NCBI GenBank assembly: GCA_938003885.1
Contig: CALKWT010000167.1
Location: 1 to 12,848, forward strand
DNA length: 12,848 nt
Reading direction: 5' to 3'
Source of the DNA: an uncultured Balneolaceae bacterium
GTDB lineage: Bacteria; Bacteroidota; Rhodothermia; Balneolales; Balneolaceae
Positions 1 through 5,625 of the stretch are shown piece by piece (the first letter of the stretch is position 1; each line of letters opens with the position of its first letter). The translations under genes were made by a program, and so were the position numbers. The notes below the pieces were generated by a model. That model searched no databases, was not told the DNA's origin, and saw only the letters and a program-made list of their open reading frames with translations.

Positions 1-567
1 GTGATTGTTCATCTAAACCCTCTTCAAGAGCTAATGCAGCCGGAGGGTGACCGTAACTTTAAAGGGGTCCTGCAAGGGATTAAACACCTTGTTGAGAGTG
101 TAGAGCTACCGGTCATTGTAAAGGAGACGGGGGCAGGAATTACAGAAAACGTTGCAGAACAGTTGCTGGCAACAGGTGTGCGCGTTATCGATGTGGCGGG
201 GGCTGGCGGGACGAGCTGGGCGAAAGTTGAAAACCTGCGGGAGAGGAGTGTGGATGCGATGAAGGGGTTTAATGAATGGGGGGTACCGACCGCAGAGCTG
301 GTAGAGGAGGTCTCTGCTTTGAAGGGCCGTTTCTCTTTTGACCTGATCTCCTCCGGTGGCGTCTACAGCATGTTTGATCTGGTGAAGTCACTGGCACTCG
401 GGGCGGACGTTGTGGGAATGGCTCAGCCCATTATTAAAGCATTGGTGACCGGGGGAGTCGGGGAGCTGGAGCAGAAACTGAAGGATTGGAAGAGGGAGGT
501 TAAAACCATTTTGACCCTGCTTGGCTGTTCGTCAATCCGTGATTTAAATCGCTCTCACCTGCGTTAA
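1..567 (+). CDS. fni: Type 2 isopentenyl-diphosphate delta-isomerase (FMN-dependent), C-terminal part
   Basis: Interconverts isopentenyl and dimethylallyl diphosphate in the cytosol, using reduced FMN and Mg2+, for isoprenoid synthesis. The frame is open at base 1 and the first residues already lie inside the TIM barrel, so the gene is cut by the window edge and the GTG at 1 is probably an internal Val codon. About 188 of the roughly 340-350 residues usual for the family are present. Visible family motifs are HLNPLQELMQPEGDR (residues 4-18; the Gln and Glu match the catalytic Gln and metal-binding Glu of known Fni proteins), PVIVKETGAGI, the flavin-binding DVAGAGGTSW, SSGGVYS, and ALGADVVGMAQP near the FMN phosphate site. 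The C-terminus (LLGCSSIRDLNRS) is also typical. It ends in TAA at 565-567. Nothing clear suggests an operon with the next gene, which is on the other strand. Confidence 0.93.
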   Translation: MIVHLNPLQELMQPEGDRNFKGVLQGIKHLVESVELPVIVKETGAGITENVAEQLLATGVRVIDVAGAGGTSWAKVENLRERSVDAMKGFNEWGVPTAELVEEVSALKGRFSFDLISSGGVYSMFDLVKSLALGADVVGMAQPIIKALVTGGVGELEQKLKDWKREVKTILTLLGCSSIRDLNRSHLR

Positions 568-882
568 GCCTGAACGAACGGCTTTACACACGTTAAAAGA
601 TAACGCAATGAGGCCGCACGGTATGGGAGCCGTATAGCAAGATTCGCACTATGAGAGGCACGGAGTGAGAAACAGGAAATCAACGTTGTGTAGTGAAACC
701 CACGGTGTGCTCCCGGGTGCACTTCAGTAGGTACGGCGCTGATTTCCACAAGTTGGCGAGTCTCTCCGATTTCCTGCCACACAGCCGCCTCTGCAAAAAC
801 GGGGCTGGTTTCAACCTGTCAGTATAGTAGAAAGCTGCAAAACTGCTTCCGGATCTGCAATTACCCTGCCGATCCTTCCTCT
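568..882. other. Non-coding, structured intergenic stretch (possible group II intron relic)
   Basis: No convincing gene lies here. A 72-codon minus-strand frame (564-782) looks like chance: it has odd composition and no family resemblance. The stretch carries several inverted repeats: GCGTTA (561-566) with TAACGC (601-606); CAGGAAATC (673-681) with GATTTCCTG (768-776); and GGAAATCA (675-682) with TGATTTCC (740-747). The string GAGCCGTAT (630-638), followed shortly by AGAGGCACGG (654-663), resembles the domain V to VI region of bacterial group II introns. However, the pairing 3' arm of domain V (GTACGGTTC-like) is not at its expected place and no reverse transcriptase is present. GGATC (851-855) and GATCC (871-875) form a weak hairpin just beyond the 3' end of the minus-strand transglycosylase gene, without a good T-run. 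Confidence 0.4.
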
Positions 883-1800
883 TTAGCGATTTTTATCATA
901 CCGTTCTGCCTCTTCCGCAAGAGCCATGACGGTATCCCGGTAGAGAGAGCTCGGATTGTAGCGATAGACCGCTCCCTCAATCGTGCCTGTAATCTTTTTA
1001 AAATGGGAAAGATAGTTGGCTACCGACTGGATATTGTTATGCATGTCAAATATATCATCCCCCACAAACCAGCGGTTTAATGAATAGGGAATGAACTGTG
1101 CATAAGACATCGCACCGGCGTAGCTGGATTTCAGTTCAAAAACATCGATATTTCTGTCCCGGATAAAGATAAGAAGTTCTTCCAGCTGGGCTCTTGCAAA
1201 CTTGGATCGATAATCTTCGCTGTACATGGATACATAGACGTTCAGCGGATTGTACCTGCCGATCACCGATCCAAAATTGGATTCGAGGCCGATAATAGCG
1301 GATATGACATACGTCGGGATTTCATAGTTTCGTTCCGCCTCTTCCAGCGACTGCTGATGCGCCTGTATGAACTCCCGTATGGCTACCTTCTTGGTATCAA
1401 AATTCAGAATCTCCTTATACTCCTCCAGAGTGGGAGTTTTTCGCTCCGCGGAGTTGATAAACCTGGATGAGAGCTCATCATAGAGCTCAAAACGTTCATC
1501 TTTCAGAAGGCTCTCCAGATCCAGGTTTTTTGTTTTAAAATAGGTAACCAGTTCCTGCACCCGCTCATTGTCACTCATCGGTCCCTCAGCCAGCTCCACA
1601 TCGTGGAGGCTCCCGTGAACCGTAGCCCTCTCAAGCGCATCCCTATCCAATATCTCCCGGCTCTCTGACAGAGTGTGAATTTGGTTGGCCGGAACGCCAT
1701 CAGAAAGGGGAAAAGATGCGGCCGGGGCATCTGCTGAAGCTACGGTGCTGCCTGTGCAGAGACTCACGAAAAGAAGAGCAGTGAGATTGAGAACTTTCAT
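883..1800 (-). CDS. MltB-type (GH103-like) lytic murein transglycosylase
   Basis: Likely cleaves the MurNAc-GlcNAc bond of peptidoglycan, forming 1,6-anhydro-MurNAc, in the periplasm. I chose the ATG at 1800, giving 305 residues. It starts MKVLNLTALLFVSLCTG, a normal signal peptide ending near ASA, whereas the upstream ATG at 1863 would add an unusual hydrophobic stretch before it. The catalytic block IIGLESNFG puts the presumed acid/base Glu at residue 173. It is followed by a YNPLNVYVSM segment, then SYAGAMSYAQFIPYS, which matches the MltB signature (GSYAGAMGYGQFMPSS in relatives), and SVANYLSHF near the end. About 120 residues between the signal peptide and the catalytic domain are acidic and helical and look lineage-specific. 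There is no lipobox Cys, so it is probably soluble periplasmic rather than a lipoprotein. It is divergent from the beta-barrel gene at 2000. The family is clear; the specific MltB paralogue is not. Confidence 0.82.
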   Translation of the reverse strand: MKVLNLTALLFVSLCTGSTVASADAPAASFPLSDGVPANQIHTLSESREILDRDALERATVHGSLHDVELAEGPMSDNERVQELVTYFKTKNLDLESLLKDERFELYDELSSRFINSAERKTPTLEEYKEILNFDTKKVAIREFIQAHQQSLEEAERNYEIPTYVISAIIGLESNFGSVIGRYNPLNVYVSMYSEDYRSKFARAQLEELLIFIRDRNIDVFELKSSYAGAMSYAQFIPYSLNRWFVGDDIFDMHNNIQSVANYLSHFKKITGTIEGAVYRYNPSSLYRDTVMALAEEAERYDKNR

Positions 1801-1999
1801 AATAAAAATGATCTGATGTGTAAGGAAAATCCGTATTAATAATAAACAAACTGCCACATACAAAAGTTTGTGTAATTCATTTTAACTAAATTAATTGAAA
1901 AAAAATGTGAATTAACCTGGTGTTGTGATACGCAGTATAGACATCAGCTACTTTCATAAATCCCAAATCTAACCTTAAAATCAAATAACCGGAGTTCCT

Positions 2000-2494
2000 A
2001 TGAAAATTCTGAAGCTAAGTCTGTTCCTGGCAATAGGCGGTTTCTTCTTATTTACTTCTCAGGCAGAAGCCCAACGTATAACCGCCGGCGGTGGTGTTGG
2101 CTATGGCAGCAAATCAGAAAATGTAAATTTTCAGGTAAACGTATACTATCGTCTCCCTACCTTGCCTTTGCGGATCGGTGGTGATGTGGGTTTCTCTAAA
2201 CCTGAAACAGATCTTACAGAAATTGAGTCCAATTTGAACGTGCATTTTATGGTTGTGGACAGCGATCTGCTAAGTTTGTATACCATCACAGGGCTGAATG
2301 TACTACACTTGCGGGCTTCACCCGATGGAGGAGACTCATTTTCCGATACGACCACCGGATTTAATCTCGGGGCAGGGGCAGAACTGGATCTGGGCTTCGG
2401 ACGAGCATTCGGAGAGGCCAAATATGTGCTCGGGTCGGACAGGGATGAACAGCTTGTTCTGGGCGCTGGAATTCGGGTCAGCCTTTCGAATTAA
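2000..2494 (+). CDS. Small outer-membrane beta-barrel protein (OMP_b-brl-like)
   Basis: Exported protein of 164 residues, probably an eight-stranded outer-membrane barrel; function unknown. Residues 1-24 form a signal peptide (MKILKLSLFLAIGGFFLFTS, then QAEA) with likely cleavage after AEA and Gln as the first mature residue. The rest shows the alternating pattern of amphipathic strands: ITAGGGVGYGS, FQVNVYYRL, LRIGGDVGFS, LYTITGLNVL, TGFNLGAGAELDL, FGEAKYVLG and LVLGAGIRVSL. Strand-rich glycine patterns and the closing LGAGIRVSL are typical of small opacity- or OmpW-like barrels. The start is supported by GGAG shortly upstream of ATG. The gene stands alone, divergent from the transglycosylase, and is followed by a 12-bp hairpin. 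The barrel assignment is secure in kind, but the ligand or role cannot be told from sequence. Confidence 0.75.
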   Translation: MKILKLSLFLAIGGFFLFTSQAEAQRITAGGGVGYGSKSENVNFQVNVYYRLPTLPLRIGGDVGFSKPETDLTEIESNLNVHFMVVDSDLLSLYTITGLNVLHLRASPDGGDSFSDTTTGFNLGAGAELDLGFGRAFGEAKYVLGSDRDEQLVLGAGIRVSLSN

Positions 2495-2513
2495 AGCAGT
2501 AGCGGTTAAATAG

Positions 2514-2880
2514 CGGATGAACCGGGAACCTGCTCATCCTGGCATTCCGGTTCATCACAGTTTCGGGGCCCACTTTTTAAGGACCGCCGGAGTTTCGGGC
2601 CCTGCTGCGTGAGGAGGCCGAAGAGCAGAAGCGTTGCATTTGCCACCATTTCAGGGCGCTTATGCTGCTTACACCGTATAGGGGTTCTTCCTGACGAAGT
2701 GCGCCCTCCTTCCGCTCTATAAATGGGATTTAGCGGGACCTTCCTTTCCTCTTGCCGACTTTATAAAAGAGTGGAAAATCAGGGAGACGACGAGAAACAA
2801 AACGGGCAGGCACTGACTTTCATCGGGGATAGTGATACCGTTTCCCTGCAGCATTTGAGCAGAAACGCGAAAGGATAAAG
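2514..2880. other. Intergenic stretch without a gene
   Basis: No supported coding region in 367 bases. It holds the inverted repeat at 2516-2556 listed separately. There is also a near-direct repeat, AGTTTCGGG at 2559-2567 and 2591-2599, each running into the palindrome GGGCCC (2566-2571 and 2597-2602). No match to TAnnTTTG or to a good -35/-10 pair was found before the glycosyltransferase gene, so its promoter is not located. A 62-codon minus-strand frame at 2717-2905 overlaps the glycosyltransferase start and looks spurious. Confidence 0.5.
2516..2556 (+). terminator. 12-bp stem inverted repeat after the barrel gene; possible transcript 3' end
   Basis: GATGAACCGGGA (2516-2527) can pair with TTCCGGTTCATC (2545-2556): eleven Watson-Crick pairs and one G-U, around a 17-base loop. 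It begins 22 bases after the barrel gene's stop codon. There is no T-run directly after the stem (the nearest T5 is at 2574-2578), so it is not a standard intrinsic terminator. It may instead stabilise the mRNA 3' end or be a small palindromic repeat. Confidence 0.35.
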
Positions 2881-4134
2881 GTGGATATGGGTAAGAGAAG
2901 TACACTGTTTATTATTGGTAAAGTGTGGCCGGAGCCCGATTCCTCTGCCGCCGGATCCAGAATGATGCAGATTATTGATCTATTTCAGGAGAAGAAGTGG
3001 CGGGTCGTATTTGCCAGTGCAGCGACAGAAAGCGAGTTTGCTGCGGACTTGGATAGAAAAGAGATCGAAACGGTGGCGGTGAAATTAAATGACTCCTCAT
3101 TTGACGAAACGATCAGCAGGATCTCACCGGAGATCGTTCTCTTCGACCGTTTCACCACCGAAGAACAGTTTGGTTGGCGGACCGCTGAATTCAGTCCCCG
3201 CTCCCTTCGCATCCTGGATACCGTCGATCTGCACTCCCTGCGTCTGGCCCGGCAGGAGGCCTTGAAAAAAGACGAGAGGTTTACCATGGACCGGATACGT
3301 GAGGCCGATGTCGCCAAAAGAGAGATCGCCTCGATCTACCGGTGTGATCTGACCTTGATGATTTCGGAGGCGGAGATGGATATTCTTGTCGACGTCTTTT
3401 CAATTCCCCGGAATCTGATCTACTATCTGCCTTTCCTGGTGAATCAAAACTCGGCCCAAACTGCACGTTCACTTTGGCTGCCCTATAACCGGCGAGAAGA
3501 CTTTGTTACCATCGGTAACTTTCTTCATCCGCCCAATCTGGATTCGGTACTCTGGCTAAAGCAGGAAATTTGGCCCCTCATCCGCAAGCGAGTACCAGAT
3601 AGGAGGTTGCATATTTACGGTGCATATCCATCCCAAAGGGTGATGCAGCTGCATAATGAGCGCGAGGGTTTTCTGGTTCATGGCCGTGCCGGCTCTGCGC
3701 AGGAAGTGGTTCAGAAGGCGAAGGTTCTGCTCGCTCCATTACGCTTTGGTGCGGGGCTCAAAGGGAAACTGCTGGATGCGATGAGATGGGGTACCCCCAC
3801 GGTGACAACAGAGATCGGAGCAGAGGGGATGGCCTGGAAGGGGCTCTGGAATGGAGTGATTGCCAATGGGGCGGAAGAGATTGCCGAAGCCGCCGCTGCT
3901 CTCTACAAAGAGCGCCCTCTCTGGAAACAGGCTCGGGCGACAGGATTTCGGATATTGACAAATCAATTCTCAAGAGAACGATTTGCGGCAGATTTCCTTG
4001 ATACGGTGGAAGAGCGGATCCGGGGGCTGTCTACCTTCAGGAGTGAGAACTTCGTAGGGCAGATGTTGCTGCATCACACCATTTCAGGGACAAAATATAT
4101 GTCCCGCTGGATCGAGGAGAAAAATCGTGTGTAG
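2881..4134 (+). CDS. GT4-type glycosyltransferase (GT-B fold)
   Basis: Probably transfers a sugar from an activated nucleotide donor to an envelope glycan or other acceptor in the cytoplasm; the substrate is unknown. It has 417 residues. The N-terminal half (about 1-195) resembles a GT-B acceptor domain: IIGKVWPEPDSSAAGSRM, then an ILDTVDLHSLR segment. The C-terminal half is a clear Glyco_trans_1_4 domain: FVTIGNFLHPPNLDSVLW (about 207-224), RLHIYGAYPS, then RFGAGLKGKLLDAMRWGTP (about 287-305) and TTEIGAEGM. The donor-site position that is usually Glu in the EX7E motif is Asp here (LLDAM). The GTG at 2881 was chosen because AAGGA ends five bases before it; ATG at 2887 is a close alternative. 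It has no neighbouring polysaccharide genes, so it is an orphan. The convergent gene downstream is on the other strand. Confidence 0.85.
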   Translation: MDMGKRSTLFIIGKVWPEPDSSAAGSRMMQIIDLFQEKKWRVVFASAATESEFAADLDRKEIETVAVKLNDSSFDETISRISPEIVLFDRFTTEEQFGWRTAEFSPRSLRILDTVDLHSLRLARQEALKKDERFTMDRIREADVAKREIASIYRCDLTLMISEAEMDILVDVFSIPRNLIYYLPFLVNQNSAQTARSLWLPYNRREDFVTIGNFLHPPNLDSVLWLKQEIWPLIRKRVPDRRLHIYGAYPSQRVMQLHNEREGFLVHGRAGSAQEVVQKAKVLLAPLRFGAGLKGKLLDAMRWGTPTVTTEIGAEGMAWKGLWNGVIANGAEEIAEAAAALYKERPLWKQARATGFRILTNQFSRERFAADFLDTVEERIRGLSTFRSENFVGQMLLHHTISGTKYMSRWIEEKNRV

Positions 4135-4264
4135 TTGGTTCACAACGTCACTTTTACAGGTCAGGCCGCCTGCTGAACGTAAATTATTCCCCTTTTTTCA
4201 CGCCGCCTGTAGAGACGCACCGTGCCCGTTCTCTCCTCTAAACGGTAGAGCGGGAATCGTAAAT

Positions 4265-4864
4265 TCAGCTCTGCTCTTTAAAGATGTCAGTAATCTTCCA
4301 AAGCACGATCATATCGTAAACGGCGTGGGCCAGCATGGCCGAATAGATTCCGAAGGCAATATAGAGATACCCGAGCGCGCAACTCAGAAGAAAGGTAAAA
4401 AGCGTATATAGAAATTTGGGAAAGGTGGAGAAGCGGATATAGCCATGAATTCCAATGAAGATCGCTGAGGTCACCCAGACGCCAAGCAGAGGCTGAATCG
4501 CAGCCCTGAATAGAAACTCTTCTGAAATACCGGCTACGACCGAGAGAGAAATCATCTGAACTGGCGTCAGCTTTAACTCACGGACTTGCTGAATAATGCC
4601 ATAACTCTCTATGACAGACTTCATCTGTTCGTTATGGAGTAATCGGATGGCAAGAAATGCAAAGAGGATTCCAAAAAGTGAACCGGTCAGCAGCTGAATC
4701 CAGATTTCCAGCCCCTCAACAAGGGGCTGCCAGATCGGCTTCTCCTGGAAAAAATAGATGATGATGAATCCCAAAAATACCCAAAACAGCCCGGACATCA
4801 GCGAGATGAGCTGGATCGGAGGTTGTTTCTCTGACTGCCGTTGTGGTGGCTCGGACTCTTTCAT
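4265..4864 (-). CDS. CPBP-family (CAAX protease / Abi) intramembrane metalloprotease
   Basis: Multi-pass inner-membrane protein of 199 residues, belonging to the CPBP family related to Rce1 prenyl-protein proteases. All three motifs are intact: EEFLFR with E115, E116 and R120; FIGIH with F136 and H140; and HAVYD with H180 and D184. These residues form the metal and catalytic site in known members. Several hydrophobic segments are visible (about 20-42, 55-77, 104-116, 128-139, 152-176). The N-terminus is short, polar and cytoplasmic-looking. It lies 28 bases downstream of the thioesterase gene on the same strand, so it is probably co-transcribed; an AAGGAG is present but about 13 bases before the ATG, which is longer than usual. 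Bacterial members are linked variously to bacteriocin immunity, peptide processing or unknown roles, and no substrate can be inferred here. Confidence 0.85.
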   Translation of the reverse strand: MKESEPPQRQSEKQPPIQLISLMSGLFWVFLGFIIIYFFQEKPIWQPLVEGLEIWIQLLTGSLFGILFAFLAIRLLHNEQMKSVIESYGIIQQVRELKLTPVQMISLSVVAGISEEFLFRAAIQPLLGVWVTSAIFIGIHGYIRFSTFPKFLYTLFTFLLSCALGYLYIAFGIYSAMLAHAVYDMIVLWKITDIFKEQS

Positions 4865-4892
4865 GACTTCAATGTATCTCCTTAGAGCCCCA

Positions 4893-5324
4893 CTAACGGT
4901 GATTCACAATAGAGAGTGTACAGCGGGAGATGCAGATCGGTTTCTCTATTTCATTCACGATACGGCATTGCCAGACCTGTATGGTCCGGCCAACCTGAAT
5001 GGGTTCGGCCGTGGCAAAAACAGTTTCACCGAGACGAGCCGGTCGGAGATGGTTGGCGTTGATCTCCACACCCACAGCAATTTTATCTGGCTCAGTGACA
5101 TTCAGCCACGCTCCCACTGAACAGAGGGTCTCGCTGAGTGCAACGGAAGCTCCGCCGTGAAGCATTCCAAAAGGTTGAATCGTCTGATTGCCTACGGTCA
5201 TAGAGGCCCGCAGCTTTTTACGTGAGAACTCCTGAAAATCGATCCCCATGGAGTGTGCCATGTTCTGGGGCGATCTGTTCAGTAAATAGTCAACTTTATC
5301 TTTTACGGCTTCTTCAATAATCAT
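4893..5324 (-). CDS. Hotdog-fold acyl-CoA thioesterase (PaaI / YdiI-MenI type)
   Basis: Hydrolyses an acyl-CoA thioester in the cytosol. The 143-residue sequence aligns along its length with E. coli YdiI (MenI), the DHNA-CoA thioesterase of menaquinone synthesis. QPFGMLHGGASVALSETLCS keeps Gln50, His56, catalytic Glu65 and Ser69, matching Gln48, His54, Glu63 and Ser67 of YdiI. Also shared are GVEINANHLRPA (85-96), VGRTIQVWQ (111-119) and the C-terminal SRCTLSIV. The start ATG is preceded by AGGG at four bases. It is likely the first gene of a unit with the CPBP protease and is divergent from the acyl-CoA synthetase at 5626. That pairing is compatible with acyl-CoA turnover, but a menaquinone role (menI) is equally possible since no other men genes are in view. 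The family is confident and the substrate open. Confidence 0.88.
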   Translation of the reverse strand: MIIEEAVKDKVDYLLNRSPQNMAHSMGIDFQEFSRKKLRASMTVGNQTIQPFGMLHGGASVALSETLCSVGAWLNVTEPDKIAVGVEINANHLRPARLGETVFATAEPIQVGRTIQVWQCRIVNEIEKPICISRCTLSIVNHR

Positions 5325-5448
5325 GGGGCCCTATCTGATTAACATCGGTTCTCCAGGGAACTTAGCGACACTCTTCCCTGCCATCCTTTCTTCGCAATAT
5401 AGCTAATTTCACACTCTGTTTGTATGGGTGAATAATTGTAGAACTAAC

Positions 5449-5479
5449 TTTGGAAAATTGAGTACATATAGTAGATTTG
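5449..5479 (+). promoter_or_regulatory. Bacteroidota-type promoter (TTTG-N19-TAGATTTG)
   Basis: TTTG at 5449-5452 and TAGATTTG at 5472-5479 are 19 bases apart, matching the published Bacteroidota primary-sigma consensus (-33 TTTG, 19-21 bases, -7 TAnnTTTG) at every fixed position. Transcription would start near 5485, giving a leader of about 140 bases before the acyl-CoA synthetase. The match is seen directly; its activity is inferred. Confidence 0.6.
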
Positions 5480-5563
5480 AGGAAGATGGAGTCTCCCGAA
5501 CGATCTGCCCGTCACGGATCTCTTTTATGAAGGCAGATCATCGATCACATTTCAGGAGGCTTC

Positions 5564-5614
5564 ATGTCAGCGGGGGGCAGGGCAGCATGGTTTCCTGGAA
5601 CCGTTAGTCCATAA
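5564..5614 (+). CDS. Possible 16-residue leader peptide upstream of acyl-CoA synthetase
   Basis: ATG at 5564 is preceded by a full AGGAGG (5554-5559) four bases away, the best ribosome binding site in the window, and opens a frame MSAGGRAAWFPGTVSP that stops with TAA at 5612-5614. The synthetase GTG at 5626 follows 11 bases later in a different frame (offset 62). This arrangement could couple translation or regulate it. It could also be chance, since the product matches no family I know. It lies inside the predicted leader of the promoter at 5449-5479. Confidence 0.35.
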   Translation: MSAGGRAAWFPGTVSP

Positions 5615-5625
5615 AAGAGAATCCG

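Larger units (their letters stand above)
5325..5625. other. Divergent intergenic control region between thioesterase and acyl-CoA synthetase
   Basis: It contains a well-matched Bacteroidota promoter reading right (5449-5479) and a possible 16-codon leader ORF with a strong ribosome binding site (5564-5614), both listed separately. No clear promoter for the leftward thioesterase gene was found; a TATATT-like box on the minus strand (5396-5401) lacks a recognisable partner. Confidence 0.55.

Noticed and set aside
564..782. 72-codon minus-strand frame after fni
   Set aside because: Odd composition, no family resemblance, and it covers the structured non-coding stretch with inverted repeats.
1801..1863. 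Upstream ATG at 1863 for the transglycosylase, adding 21 residues
   Set aside because: It would put an unusual hydrophobic stretch before an otherwise complete signal peptide that starts at the ATG at 1800.
1964..1971. TAGATTTG on the minus strand upstream of the transglycosylase
   Set aside because: It matches the Bacteroidota -7 box, but there is no TTTG at 19-21 bases and the leader would be about 160 bases; not enough for a promoter call.
4162..4198. Possible terminator between glycosyltransferase and CPBP gene (CAGG-CCG-CCTG and a later T6)
   Set aside because: The stem is only four pairs and the T-run lies more than 20 bases away.
4127..4411. 94-codon plus-strand frame after the glycosyltransferase
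   Set aside because: Its second half is antisense to the CPBP protease, whose motifs are intact, and it has no recognisable domain.
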